Assembly (NCBI RefSeq): GCF_019599275.1
Contig: NZ_JAHZTD010000009.1
Location: forward strand, 1 to 50,443
DNA: 50,443 nt
Source of the DNA: Hymenobacter sp. HSC-4F20
GTDB taxonomy: Bacteria > Bacteroidota > Bacteroidia > Cytophagales > Hymenobacteraceae
Direction of reading: 5' to 3'
The notes below the pieces were generated by a model. That model was not told the DNA's origin and did not search any database. It was given only the letters and a program-made list of their open reading frames with translations. A program made the position numbers and the translations under genes. This document shows, in pieces, positions 1-9,784 of the stretch (its first letter is position 1; each line of letters opens with the position of its first letter).

Positions 1-127
1 CGGGCCCAGACGGACGCACGCTCTTTTATGAATACGACGCGCTAGGCCGTTTGCAACGCGTGCGTGACGAGCAAGGAAGAATCTTATCCGAAAACGAGTA
101 CCGCTACGCTCGCCCCTAAGCCCGGCT
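1..127. repeat. Terminal overlap, copy 1 (circularity signature)
   Basis: These 127 bases are identical to the last 127 bases of the window (50317-50443). The duplicated piece lies inside the 3' end of an Rhs gene and has no inverted ends or target-site features. An exact 127-bp overlap is what a de Bruijn assembler with k=127 leaves on a circular contig. The molecule is therefore read as a circle of about 50,316 bp and this is not a biological repeat. Confidence 0.93.
3..119 (+). CDS. 3' end of the first Rhs protein (same gene as 46875..50435)
   Basis: This open frame has no start in the window. It encodes the last 38 residues of the Rhs protein at the right edge, including the YD-repeat motif YEYDALGRL, and stops with TAA at 117-119. 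On the circle it is not a separate gene: it is the same DNA as 50319-50435. It matters because it shows that the 1186-aa Rhs gene lies directly upstream of the Rhs gene starting at 163, with only 43 bp between them, so the two form one operon across the junction. Confidence 0.9.
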   Translation, partial: GPDGRTLFYEYDALGRLQRVRDEQGRILSENEYRYARP

Positions 128-162
128 CCAGGCTGCTTTTATATCCTTTCTAGCTCTATCTT

Positions 163-3100
163 ATGCGGCACGGCTACGCCTTTCGCTTTCTTGTTGCTTT
201 CCTGTGCAGCTTCTGGGCCGGTTTTGCCCGAAGTCAGGCGCAAACCACGGAGGGGTTGGTGCCCGACTCCACCGAACTCCGTGTGCTGCGCCAATTTGTC
301 TTTGCTACGACTCCGTCCGCAACTTGGCAAACGGTGAAAGACCTGCCTTTGAAGCAGTGGCCTGGCATTCGCCTCGAAAACGGCGACGTGGTATCCATCT
401 ATTTTGGCTACAGCAATCTACAGGGGCCGCTGCATCCTTGCCTGGGCGAGTTGCGACAACTGCAGTCCCTGACTCTGACACAAAACCAGCTCACCGGTCC
501 TATCCCTGGAACCTACCGCAACTGGACCAAGCTACGGGAACTCTCCATCGACCAGAACCGCTTCACCGGAGGGCTACCCGAGTGGATCGGCGAGCTTTCT
601 CAACTGGAATGGTTGAATCTAAACCACAACCTGCTTACTGGTCTGCTTCCCGCTTCACTAGGACGAATTCCCTTGTTACGGGGCCTGTTTCTGGCCGATA
701 ATCAATTCAGCGGTGCCTTGCCTCCCTCCGTAAGCCAGCTTGTCCACTTACAGCAGTTGCATTTATGGGGTAATCAACTCACCGGTGGCATTCCGATGGA
801 ATGGAGAGGACTGCACGCGCTGACAGAACTCCGATTAGATCGTAACCAGCTATCTGGGCCGCTGCCAGTTGAGTTAACCCAGTTGGTTAACTTGGAGGTC
901 CTTTACCTGCAGAACAATAAATTCAGTGGGTGGTTGCCGACCACATTCGGCCAGTTGGAGCACTTGCGCCTTTTAGATCTGGCCAACAACCGCTTCTCCG
1001 GTCCGCTGCCCGCATCCTATACGCACCTCAGCCACCTCTCCTACGCCGACTTATCCCACAATACTTTCATCGGTTCGCTGCCCGCTGATTTCGGGGCGCT
1101 TCAGAAGCTATCCCACACCAATCTGTCCGACAACGGCTTCTCTGGTCCCTTGCCTACCTCGCTGGGCCAGATGACAGCCCTCAATTACTTCTATGCCGAT
1201 CGCAACCAATTTAGTGGTCCACTGCCAGCTGAGTTGGGTAATGCGTCAAACTTGGTGCATCTGACCCTCTCGGGCAATCGTCTGAATGGCTCCTTGCCGG
1301 CCGGTGTGCTGCGTCTCCCCCGTGTTTCGTTGCTAACCTTGCATGACAATTTGTTCACCGGCACGGAGGACGCCGGTCCCGGTCCGTTCCCGGCTTCCCT
1401 GAATGTCGCCCGAAATCAACTTGATTTCGCCGCATTGGAGGCACTGTATAAGGAACCGAATTACCCCAAGCATGCCGCTCTGGAAATGCGGTGGCAGTTG
1501 CCTAAAACAGGGCTGCCGGAGACAAAGGCGGGTGTGAAAGGCCAGATCATGACCTTAGAAGCGACCATACCAGGCCAGCATAACCGCTACCAATGGGAGC
1601 GCAAACTCGGCGCGGCCTGGGTTGCGCTGGTCGGTGCCACCCAGGCACAGTATACGCTCACGCTGCAAGAGCAAGGCCAGGAAGGCGAGTACCGCGCCCG
1701 GGTGATCAACGACTGGGTGCCGGAGATGACGCTCTACTCGCGCAGCATTCACTTAAGTATGCTACCCTATGCGCCGCTGGCGTTGAATGAGCCGGTGACC
1801 ACGGGCTGCCCCAGTCCGGCCACGGTAATGCCCCCAACTGATCGTACTGGTACTCGCGACTCGGTCAACTACGTGCGCACCTATATCCCCCGGGTACCCC
1901 TGACCACCCTCACCTCCTCTTCCGGAACTGCCGGTTCCTCTCCGGCCCCCGCGGCGATCACAACTCCTACGGGTTCGGGCACGCTCTGGTGGGAGATGTG
2001 GGAGGCCAGCAGCCAGGCCCCTACCGCTAATCGAGCGCAACTGGCCCCCCCGACCCGCCGCCAAACGGTCTCTGCCGCCGAAGGACTCAGTAACATCGCC
2101 GACAACTATACGGCGCGCCTGCGGGGCTATGTGCAAGCACCCCAAACCGGGATGTATACCTTCTGGGTGGCCGGCGATGACGACTGTCAGTTATGGCTCA
2201 GCCCCGATGCGGATTCCACGCACCGCGTGCACGTCGCTGGCGTACCCGGGTGGACTCAGCAGCGAGAATGGTATAAGTACCCCGAACAACAATCCGCCAG
2301 CGTGATGCTGGTTGCGGGGCAGTATTATTATATCGAGGCCCAGCAGCACGAGCATGGCGGCGGTGATAACCTGGCCGTGGCCTGGCGCTTGCCCGATGGC
2401 ACGTTTGCCGGTCCGATTACTGGCTACCTCTCCACCTACGTTCCCGTGACGGCTGAGGAGAGCAGCCCCGCTGGTTCAGCGACCCTGCTCGCGGACAACT
2501 GGACGAAAGAGCAAGTGCAGATCAAAACCGAGTACCTCGATGGGCTGGGCCGACAAGTGCAGACGGTGTTACGCCAGGAATCGCCCACGGGCCGCGATAT
2601 CGTGCAGCCCGTGGCCTACGATGCGTTGGGTCGCCAAGCCAAGCAGTACCTGCCGTATACGGCCATTGCGACAGCAGAGGGGGCATACCAGCCCAATGCC
2701 TTGCGCCAGCAGTATGACTTTTACCAAGGCAGTGATCCGGCCCTCGCCAGCCTGGTGCACACCTTACCGAAGACGGGGGTACCGTTCAGCGAAACCGTCT
2801 TCGAGGCCTCGCCTCTGAACCGACCCCTGCTGCAAGCCAGCCCGGGCGAGAGCTGGATGTTGAGTCGCGGCAATGTGGTCATGCAGCAGGAGCGGCCCAA
2901 TACACTGGCCGACTCGGTCCAGCGCTGGCAGCCCGGCTACGACACGAACCGCGAGGACCTAGTGCTGCAGCCCGCCTACGCCTCCGGCGAGTTGTGGATG
3001 AAGCAGACCCGCGACGAGCAGGGCCACTGGGTGCAGGAGTTCTCGGACAAGGAAGGCCACGTGGTGCTCAAGCAAGTGGGCCTGGACGGTACGTACGCCC

Positions 3101-6100
3101 AGCCCGCTACTCAGTGGTTGAAGACCTACTACGTCTACGATGACTTCGGCCGCCTGCGGGCCGTGCTGCCGCCCAAAGCCGTGCAGCGCCTGCGCAAGCT
3201 CAGCTCGCTGGGCCCCTGGCAGGTGACGGGCGCGGGGGTGGAGCACTTGTTGTTCCGCTACCACTACGACGAACAAGGGCGCTTGATTGAAAAGAAAATA
3301 CCGGACCAGGACGGCTACAGCTACACGGTCTACAACGAGCTGGACCAGCCCATCCTCAGCCAGGACGTGGCCCAGCAGGCCACCAAAGAATGGGTGGCCA
3401 CCAAGTATGATGCCCTGGGCCGGGTGGTCTACACAGCCTTGGTGCGCTTTCCTACCCTCTCGGGCACCAGCGCCCAGCAGCGCGCCGAGTTGCAACGGCA
3501 GGCCACGGCCTCGACCGCGGCCTTGTGGGAGGCGCCCAGCAGCACGACCACGCTCACCCAGGCCTACTACTCGCACACCTCCTTTCCGGACGTGACCCAG
3601 CTTACGGGCAGCCAGCTGCTGACCGTGAGCTACTACGACTCCTACGACTTTGACCAGAACGGGCAGGCCGAGGCCAGCTACCAGGCCCCCACGGCTACGC
3701 AGCTGGCCTGCGCCCCGAGTGAGGTGCCGCCGGTGGACCTGCGCGTAACGGGCCAGACGACCCGCAGCCTGGTGCGCGTGCTGGGAGTAGCCGAATCCGC
3801 GCCCGGCGCGTGGCTGACGACTACCTCCTTCTTTGATGAGAAGCTGCGCCCCATTCAGGTGCAAAGCACCAACGCCCGCGGGGGCACAGACGTGGTGAGC
3901 ACCCGCTACGACTTTACGGGCAAGGCCTTGGCCTCCTACGCCGTGCACCAGGTGCCGGGCCAAGCAGCTCACACGGTGCGCGAGCAAAGCCGCTACGATC
4001 ATGCCGGGCGCCTACTGACGGTCACCCAGGAGCTGGACCAGGCCACCCCACAGGTGTTGGCCCGCCACACCTACAACGAACTGGGTCAGTTGGAGCAGAA
4101 ACAACTCGGGGGCAACCTGGCGGCCAGCACCGGCGCGGCCGTGACCCCACCGCCGCCCACGGCGGGCCCGAAGGCCCTGCAGACGGTGGACTACCGCTAC
4201 AACATCCGCGGCTGGCTCACCAGCATCAACGACGTGCAGAATCCCAACGCCGAGGACCTGTGGAACTTCTCGCTGCACTACGACTGCGGCTTCGACGAGA
4301 AGCAATACAACGGCAACATCGCCGGTCAGACCTGGCGCTCCCTCTCCGACGGCATCGAGCGGGCCTATGGCTACCGCTACGATAACGTCAACCGCCTCTT
4401 GCAAGGCGACTTTGTGGCCCGTACCAGCACCAGTCCGACTAGCTCTTGGGGCGCCGAGCGCGGCAACTACCGCTTCGCGTTTGCCTCCTACGACGCGGGC
4501 GGCAACCTGCTGACCCTGCGCCGGCGGGGCCTAGTGGCTGCGGCGACTCGCACCACAGCGGCTCAGTATGCCGAAACCGACAACCTGCGCTACCGCTACC
4601 AGCCCACTACCAATAGCGAGCCGGTAAGCAACCGCCTGCAGCGGGTGGATGATCTGGCCCCGGCCGCGACGGCTTTTGGCGGTAAGCTGCCCGAGCGTCC
4701 GGACTTCTCGGATGGTAGCACCAGTGGCAGCCAGAGCCCGGACTACACCTATGATGCGGCCGGCTCGCTGCTGAGTGATCGAAACAAAGGCATTACGCAC
4801 ATTCAGTACAACTACCTGCATTTGCCCGAGCTCATTGAGTGGAGCAACGGCAATAAGCTGCAGTATGTCTACACTGCGACAGGCCAAAAGGTAGGGAAGC
4901 TAGCCACCCCGGCCGCCGTGGCCGGCAAGCCCACGCTGGCACCGGTGCGCACGGATTACCTGGGGGCGTGGCAATACGAAAAAGACTCGCTCAGGTGGTT
5001 AAACCACGCCGAAGGCCGGGCCCTGATGATTTACCGGCGTAATGCCGCCCAAGGCATCGACTCCAAAGTGCAGTATGAGTACACGCTGAAAGACCACCTG
5101 GGCAACCTACGCGTGGCCTTCCACCCTGGTGAGCGGACCACCTACATGGCTATGCTCGATTCCGACCCGGATCAAACCCGGCGCGAGCAGCACCAGTTTG
5201 ACTCAGTGAGCGTATCGGCGCCTATCCGACAGGTGGTCGGTGGGCAGTTTGCCCATGGCGGCGACGGGGTGGCTTTGCTCAATGCCAGCGGCGCGCAACC
5301 GCGGCCACTGGGCCCTTTGAAGCAGTTAGCGGTAGCCAAGAGCGATACGGTGCTGGTAACGGCCTTCGGCATGTACCAGCAGAAGGTAAATACGAATACT
5401 ACCTGGGGCTTCTCCTTGGCCGGCTTCGTCGCTTCACTGCTGCAACAACCCCAGCCGACCGCGACGCCCTCGGCAGAGGGTACTCGACGCGTACGGGTGC
5501 TGCCCCTGCTGAATGCCGGCCTGACCGCGGCGACGTTGCCCGCTCTGCAGCAACTGGCCGGCGGTGTACCCAAGGCCTACTTGCGGGTACTGGTCTTTAA
5601 TAGTGACTCGGTCTTAGTACGCGTCAAGACAAAGCAGCTTTCACTGGCTTCGGAGGGCGGATATGAGCAGCTGCAAGACTCGGTTGTCGTACCCCGTTCT
5701 GGCTACGTGCAGGCCTACGTGGCCAATGAGAGCGACACGGACGTGTTCTTTGACGACATCACCGTCGAGCACCGCCAAGGCCTGCAGGTGCAGGAGAATC
5801 AGTATGATCCCTATGGACTGGATTTGGCCGGGTTGAGCAAAGCAGCTACGCCGCAAAACCAGTACACGTGGAATGGCAAGGAGAAGCAGACCGAGTTTGG
5901 CCTGAACTGGCACGACCATGGTTGGCGCTTCTATGATCCGACCCTGGGACGATGGGTAGTGAGTGACCCGGATGCTGAAAAAGGGGGACAAGAAAGTTGG
6001 GGAAGTTACCAGTTCGGGCTAGATAATGCTGTCCGCTATAACGATTTAGATGGACGGCAAGCAGGAATTGGTGATATGCTTAAAACAGTGTGGAAAACCG

Positions 6101-6714
6101 TTGCATCAACAGTGGTAAATATTGCGGCCAAAGCGAAAGGAGTTAGCTATGATGAAGCTTTGTTTGGAATAAGACATCCCAATGAAGCATTAGTTATAGG
6201 TACCCTGGATGGAGAAGGATACGCAGGTGTAGCAGCCCGAATGGCAGACAATCTTGGTTTTAATGATACAGGAGGTGGATCAATTCCTAATGCTATAAGG
6301 CATACTTTAGCGTCTGCTCTTACTGCGAGATCGCTGGGTCAGGCCATAACTCTAGAGGCAAATGAGGCACATGGTGATACAGATCCCAATTCACCGATTT
6401 TGGACAGTAAGATTGATTATTACAACAATACTGTTGGACGTAGCATTGGAGTTGATCCTAACTTAGCTGAATATAGTCCTAAGGAAATGGCTATGTATGT
6501 ATTAGATTTGGCCCAAGAAGGGTGGCTGAAAATGAATAATAAACAGAAAACAGAGCCTACTCACACTTCTATGACAAGAAAAGAGTACAGGAACGCAAAA
6601 GCTGCAATTATGTCAATGGATAACAGCGGTCGTACGAAAAAGCAGGCTAGTGATAAAGCAATAGAGGATAGAGTACAGCAAGAGGGAAATGCACATGGTG
6701 CCAGAATTCTATAG
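163..6714 (+). CDS. Secreted LRR-PA14-Rhs polymorphic toxin-like protein
   Basis: A 2183-aa exported giant. Residues 1-27 form a Sec signal peptide ending near SQAQ. Residues about 86-400 hold thirteen 24-residue leucine-rich repeats of the plant-receptor type (LxxLxLxxNxFSGPLP). An Ig-like segment follows, then a PA14-like domain at about 640-760 (TGMYTFWVAGDDDCQLWLS, often a carbohydrate-binding fold). A DUF6443-like start of the Rhs region begins near 780 (EYLDGLGRQVQTVLR). YD repeats follow, and the Rhs-associated core lies at about 1878-1967 (YDPYGL ... GWRFYDPTLGRWVVSDPD). After the core the DNA turns AT-rich and encodes about 215 unrelated residues with NAIRH, EAHGD and DYYNNTVG motifs, resembling the Bacteroidota domain DUF6973. 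This tail is probably the exchangeable toxin module. The next gene, 9 bp downstream, is the likely immunity gene. Toxic activity is inferred; the Rhs architecture is certain. Confidence 0.9.
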   Translation: MRHGYAFRFLVAFLCSFWAGFARSQAQTTEGLVPDSTELRVLRQFVFATTPSATWQTVKDLPLKQWPGIRLENGDVVSIYFGYSNLQGPLHPCLGELRQLQSLTLTQNQLTGPIPGTYRNWTKLRELSIDQNRFTGGLPEWIGELSQLEWLNLNHNLLTGLLPASLGRIPLLRGLFLADNQFSGALPPSVSQLVHLQQLHLWGNQLTGGIPMEWRGLHALTELRLDRNQLSGPLPVELTQLVNLEVLYLQNNKFSGWLPTTFGQLEHLRLLDLANNRFSGPLPASYTHLSHLSYADLSHNTFIGSLPADFGALQKLSHTNLSDNGFSGPLPTSLGQMTALNYFYADRNQFSGPLPAELGNASNLVHLTLSGNRLNGSLPAGVLRLPRVSLLTLHDNLFTGTEDAGPGPFPASLNVARNQLDFAALEALYKEPNYPKHAALEMRWQLPKTGLPETKAGVKGQIMTLEATIPGQHNRYQWERKLGAAWVALVGATQAQYTLTLQEQGQEGEYRARVINDWVPEMTLYSRSIHLSMLPYAPLALNEPVTTGCPSPATVMPPTDRTGTRDSVNYVRTYIPRVPLTTLTSSSGTAGSSPAPAAITTPTGSGTLWWEMWEASSQAPTANRAQLAPPTRRQTVSAAEGLSNIADNYTARLRGYVQAPQTGMYTFWVAGDDDCQLWLSPDADSTHRVHVAGVPGWTQQREWYKYPEQQSASVMLVAGQYYYIEAQQHEHGGGDNLAVAWRLPDGTFAGPITGYLSTYVPVTAEESSPAGSATLLADNWTKEQVQIKTEYLDGLGRQVQTVLRQESPTGRDIVQPVAYDALGRQAKQYLPYTAIATAEGAYQPNALRQQYDFYQGSDPALASLVHTLPKTGVPFSETVFEASPLNRPLLQASPGESWMLSRGNVVMQQERPNTLADSVQRWQPGYDTNREDLVLQPAYASGELWMKQTRDEQGHWVQEFSDKEGHVVLKQVGLDGTYAQPATQWLKTYYVYDDFGRLRAVLPPKAVQRLRKLSSLGPWQVTGAGVEHLLFRYHYDEQGRLIEKKIPDQDGYSYTVYNELDQPILSQDVAQQATKEWVATKYDALGRVVYTALVRFPTLSGTSAQQRAELQRQATASTAALWEAPSSTTTLTQAYYSHTSFPDVTQLTGSQLLTVSYYDSYDFDQNGQAEASYQAPTATQLACAPSEVPPVDLRVTGQTTRSLVRVLGVAESAPGAWLTTTSFFDEKLRPIQVQSTNARGGTDVVSTRYDFTGKALASYAVHQVPGQAAHTVREQSRYDHAGRLLTVTQELDQATPQVLARHTYNELGQLEQKQLGGNLAASTGAAVTPPPPTAGPKALQTVDYRYNIRGWLTSINDVQNPNAEDLWNFSLHYDCGFDEKQYNGNIAGQTWRSLSDGIERAYGYRYDNVNRLLQGDFVARTSTSPTSSWGAERGNYRFAFASYDAGGNLLTLRRRGLVAAATRTTAAQYAETDNLRYRYQPTTNSEPVSNRLQRVDDLAPAATAFGGKLPERPDFSDGSTSGSQSPDYTYDAAGSLLSDRNKGITHIQYNYLHLPELIEWSNGNKLQYVYTATGQKVGKLATPAAVAGKPTLAPVRTDYLGAWQYEKDSLRWLNHAEGRALMIYRRNAAQGIDSKVQYEYTLKDHLGNLRVAFHPGERTTYMAMLDSDPDQTRREQHQFDSVSVSAPIRQVVGGQFAHGGDGVALLNASGAQPRPLGPLKQLAVAKSDTVLVTAFGMYQQKVNTNTTWGFSLAGFVASLLQQPQPTATPSAEGTRRVRVLPLLNAGLTAATLPALQQLAGGVPKAYLRVLVFNSDSVLVRVKTKQLSLASEGGYEQLQDSVVVPRSGYVQAYVANESDTDVFFDDITVEHRQGLQVQENQYDPYGLDLAGLSKAATPQNQYTWNGKEKQTEFGLNWHDHGWRFYDPTLGRWVVSDPDAEKGGQESWGSYQFGLDNAVRYNDLDGRQAGIGDMLKTVWKTVASTVVNIAAKAKGVSYDEALFGIRHPNEALVIGTLDGEGYAGVAARMADNLGFNDTGGGSIPNAIRHTLASALTARSLGQAITLEANEAHGDTDPNSPILDSKIDYYNNTVGRSIGVDPNLAEYSPKEMAMYVLDLAQEGWLKMNNKQKTEPTHTSMTRKEYRNAKAAIMSMDNSGRTKKQASDKAIEDRVQQEGNAHGARIL

Positions 6715-6723
6715 ATTTTTAAA

Positions 6724-7350
6724 ATGAAAAATATACAAAAATTAATAATGTGCTTTTTTTTGTTGCTATTTTCTTGCAACAATAAGTATGGATTGCAATC
6801 TGCGTTTGATGCTAATATTGAGAATGTAATTAATGATGCTAAAAAAGGTAAGAGTAAATCTGTAGATCTTGCTATTATTAACAACAGTGACTGGGATTCA
6901 GTTTATGTGTTTTTTGATTATAATTCGTTGCTCTCGGTGAAGAGTAGATTATCATGGGTTAATTGGAATAATATTGTAATAGATGGCGCTGTTTGTCCTG
7001 ATAATATCAACAGATTTGTATTTGTAAAAGATAATACAGCATTAAGCTATATTAATTTTAATTATGGCTTTGATGTGCATTTTAAAAAGTACTATAACAA
7101 AAAATTTATGACTTATACTGAATGCTTGAATTATGATGATTGTATTGAAATGAGAAGTTTTTCAAAAAATAATTCTAAGTTCAAATTGTCTATAATGATT
7201 GACTCATTATTAAATAATAAAAGAGAATATTATTATGTAGATCCTGAATATTGTGCTTCACATGATAAAATAATAAATTTATACAACATTAGTCTTCATC
7301 CTGAAAGCGGGTGTAGCAAACAGAATTGCTTAATGAACAAGGAATATTAA
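6724..7350 (+). CDS. Putative immunity lipoprotein for the Rhs C-terminal domain
   Basis: A 208-aa AT-rich gene, 9 bp after the Rhs stop and in the same strand. The N-terminus (MKNIQKLIMCFFLLLFSC) is a lipoprotein signal peptide with a lipobox-like LLLFSC, so Cys18 would be lipidated. The rest is Asn-, Lys- and Tyr-rich with several further cysteines, and I recognise no family. Low GC shared with the preceding toxin tail, and unlike the flanking GC-rich DNA, suggests the two arrived as a unit. A membrane-anchored periplasmic location would suit neutralising a toxin that acts in the envelope. The immunity role rests on position and composition only. Confidence 0.6.
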   Translation: MKNIQKLIMCFFLLLFSCNNKYGLQSAFDANIENVINDAKKGKSKSVDLAIINNSDWDSVYVFFDYNSLLSVKSRLSWVNWNNIVIDGAVCPDNINRFVFVKDNTALSYINFNYGFDVHFKKYYNKKFMTYTECLNYDDCIEMRSFSKNNSKFKLSIMIDSLLNNKREYYYVDPEYCASHDKIINLYNISLHPESGCSKQNCLMNKEY

Positions 7351-8082
7351 TAGTGGTGCGGGCCATAGTGCCTCATTGATAATATTCGCCAATAACAATA
7401 GAAGCTTCGGGGACAGATAAGCAGCTAATGGACTTGCTACGTATAGATGCAAGTGTATTTCTTGAATTTGCACTAGAGTGTGGCGCAAACGCTGACCGAA
7501 CTGAGGAATCAGTAAGTGCAGGTGGCTACCCACTTCTGTATGAGTGTGGCCTTCGTAGGCAACCTCGTGTTACGATAGCTGCAAACAGGCTCGGCAGCGG
7601 CCCCGCCCGGACGGGGACTGTGTCGCGGTGCATAGAAGCGGCTACGCAAGCGTGGCTGGTCATGTAGGTCGGGCGACAACCGGATGCGATGTTGGCTAAC
7701 CTATACCAAGTGCTGCTAACCATTATAAGGTAGCGTGTAAGCGTTTGGGCCGCTCGCTCAACACCTGCTGAACATAATGGTTGAATCGAAATTTAAAGGC
7801 GTAGCTCTGGTTTCGCTTAAGGATGCCGATGCCATCAACACGACCTGACCTAGGGATGGCTTGTGCTGAACGTGTTCACCTCACTAGTTGAGTCTAAGTA
7901 GCCGTCGAGGTAAGGAAACTCCTAAACGCGGCTGCCGGAAATTCTCCGTTAGCGAACTGGCTGATTGGGCTGTAAGTAACGCTTCATTTCCTTTTCTAAA
8001 ACGACCACTGTGCACTTCCTTCGGAAGATGAGCATAGCACTAAAGTAAATAGGATCGGTGCTACGGAGCTGACGATTTTGTT
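7351..8082. other. Non-coding stretch between Rhs immunity gene and relaxase
   Basis: About 730 bases with no convincing gene. Short open frames on both strands have poor protein-like composition. Base composition changes from AT-rich (7350-7500) back to GC-rich, so it may be the scar of a past insertion or a decayed end of the Rhs cassette series. It contains no orphan Rhs core fragment that I can see. Confidence 0.5.
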
Positions 8083-8106
8083 CAATGTATAACTCACTAT
8101 ACATTG
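8083..8106. promoter_or_regulatory. Perfect dyad upstream of the relaxase: candidate oriT or operator
   Basis: CAATGTATA and TATACATTG form perfect 9-bp arms around a 6-nt spacer (ACTCAC), ending 37 bp before the relaxase ATG. In MobV plasmids such as pMV158 the nick region lies just upstream of the mob gene, includes inverted repeats and overlaps its promoter. This is therefore the best oriT candidate here, but it could equally be an autoregulatory operator. Confidence 0.5.
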
Positions 8107-8143
8107 GCACGTAAGTGAAGATGTAATTCTTCAGCTTATCGTT

Positions 8144-9784
8144 ATGGCCTTCGCTATTATCCGCGTCACCAAAATTACCAGTCGTGAGCAGGCTATTAGC
8201 GTCGCCCACCACAACTACCGCACCCAGGAAACACCCAACGCCGACCCGGCTCTACGGCACCTGAATCACGAGCTCGTCAACCACGAGCAGCGCAGCTACT
8301 GGGACCTCGCCGGCGAACGCATTGCCGAGTTGCAGCTACCCCGCCTCCGCAAGGATGCCGTACGGGCCGTTGAGATTCTGCTCACCGCCAGCGAGGAGAA
8401 GTTTCCGAAAGACCCCGCGACCGGGCAACGGAAGGACATACGGGAGTCCCAGTGGGTGAAGGATAACCTAGCCTTCCTGCAGAAGCGCTACGGAGCCGAA
8501 AACGTGATCGGCTGCATGCTCCATCAGGATGAGAGTACCCCGCACCTACACGCGATAGTTGTCCCAATTACCCAGCAGCAACGCTTACACGAGGGCGAAC
8601 GCGTTGGGGCTAAAGAGCGGCTTTCAGCCCGGGACCTCTTCAGCCCGGTAGCCCTGCGGCAGCTGCAGACTGACTACGCTCAAGCCATGGCGCCCTATGG
8701 CTTGAAGCGGGGCATTGAATACAGCACAGCCATTCATCAAGATGTACGCCGCTTTTATGGAGCCCAGAAGACCAGCCAACAAGAACTCGCGGAACTGACC
8801 AAGCCGCTGGTGCATGAGCCCTTTCAGCTACCGCCCTTGAAGGCCATGGATCGGGTCAGCCCGCAGGCCTACTTGGAGCGCGAGCAGGCCCGCATGAACG
8901 AGCACCTGGCCCGACAGGTCGCCGCGGTCAATGCCAAGCTGGAACAGGTCTCCATTATTGCCACGGCTAACACCCTGGCGCAGGACCGGGTACGGGTCCT
9001 GGAAAAGCAGCTCGCTACCAGCAAGGAGCATGAGCAGCGATTAGGTACTGAGGTTAAATCCTTGCAGCAGCAGGTTACCGAAAAGACCGAGCAAGTGGAC
9101 GGGATGACCAGCCGGGCCAATCGCCTGGCCGTGCAGCAGGCTCAGGGCGATCCCGAAGGACAGACGTTGATACAGTACGGTCGGGAACTACGGGAGCGGG
9201 TGCGCGTCGAGTTATGCGAGCAGGTTGCTCTTACCCTGCAGAAGCCTATGCCGACGGTCAAGGCGTTCGAGCAGGACCTGGCTGAGATCGGCTACACCGT
9301 CCGGCGGGAGGCTGGCCAGGTGTACGTTGTGGATACGCTGACCAGCGCTCGATTCAAGGGAGAGGAAGTTACCCCCAATGGTCTGCCGCTAGCCCCCCAA
9401 CTGCGGGGAGCGATCGATCGTACCCTAGCTGAGCAGTTGCAAGAGGAGAGAATGAAAGTAGCCAAAGATCCTCTCTCGCTTAAGGCCACCATTACGGTAG
9501 TGGATGCCGAGAAGGCGGAGCGTATCCGGGCTGCCTTCGAGGAAGCGGGTGCCAGCGTCTGGCAGGTGCGCACCCTGGAGGATAAACGAACATCTTTAAG
9601 TGTTGCCTATCCTTTCGACTGGAAGACGATTGAGCAGATCAGCAAGGCCTTGGAGAAGGCTCAGCGCTCCGAGGGCGTGGTAGTGGAGGAGAGCTATGGT
9701 AACCAAGCAACCCGTACCGGTGCGGTGCGCACGCTGGAGCGAGATCGGCAGCCCCGGGAGCGGGACCAGGGAATCTCGATGTAG
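8144..9784 (+). CDS. MobV-family (Mob/Pre) relaxase
   Basis: A 546-aa plasmid mobilization protein of the Mob_Pre family. It nicks the plasmid at oriT and pilots the single strand into a recipient that supplies a conjugation channel. The N-terminal relaxase domain covers about residues 1-210. It has the opening MAFAIIRVTKITS, an SVAHHNYR segment, and the metal-binding HxDExxPHxH signature as HQDESTPHLHAIVVPI near residue 128. A long coiled-coil follows (about 240-330) and then a C-terminal region without recognised domain. No type IV secretion or coupling protein gene is in the window, so the molecule would be mobilizable, not self-transmissible. The start is placed at the first ATG, directly before the conserved N-terminus. 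Confidence 0.93.
   Translation: MAFAIIRVTKITSREQAISVAHHNYRTQETPNADPALRHLNHELVNHEQRSYWDLAGERIAELQLPRLRKDAVRAVEILLTASEEKFPKDPATGQRKDIRESQWVKDNLAFLQKRYGAENVIGCMLHQDESTPHLHAIVVPITQQQRLHEGERVGAKERLSARDLFSPVALRQLQTDYAQAMAPYGLKRGIEYSTAIHQDVRRFYGAQKTSQQELAELTKPLVHEPFQLPPLKAMDRVSPQAYLEREQARMNEHLARQVAAVNAKLEQVSIIATANTLAQDRVRVLEKQLATSKEHEQRLGTEVKSLQQQVTEKTEQVDGMTSRANRLAVQQAQGDPEGQTLIQYGRELRERVRVELCEQVALTLQKPMPTVKAFEQDLAEIGYTVRREAGQVYVVDTLTSARFKGEEVTPNGLPLAPQLRGAIDRTLAEQLQEERMKVAKDPLSLKATITVVDAEKAERIRAAFEEAGASVWQVRTLEDKRTSLSVAYPFDWKTIEQISKALEKAQRSEGVVVEESYGNQATRTGAVRTLERDRQPRERDQGISM

Noticed and set aside
1..127. Terminal direct repeat as a transposon or phage terminal redundancy
   Set aside because: It lies inside coding sequence, has exactly 127 bases and no end features; an assembler overlap explains it fully.
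2959..4002. A 347-codon minus-strand open frame inside the large Rhs gene
   Set aside because: It is antisense to conserved YD repeats and its translation is Gly/Val/Arg/His-rich, typical of a GC-rich shadow frame.
7949..8212. An 87-codon minus-strand ORF overlapping the relaxase start
   Set aside because: It overlaps the relaxase gene and the 8083-8106 dyad antisense, and matches no family; kept out for lack of support.
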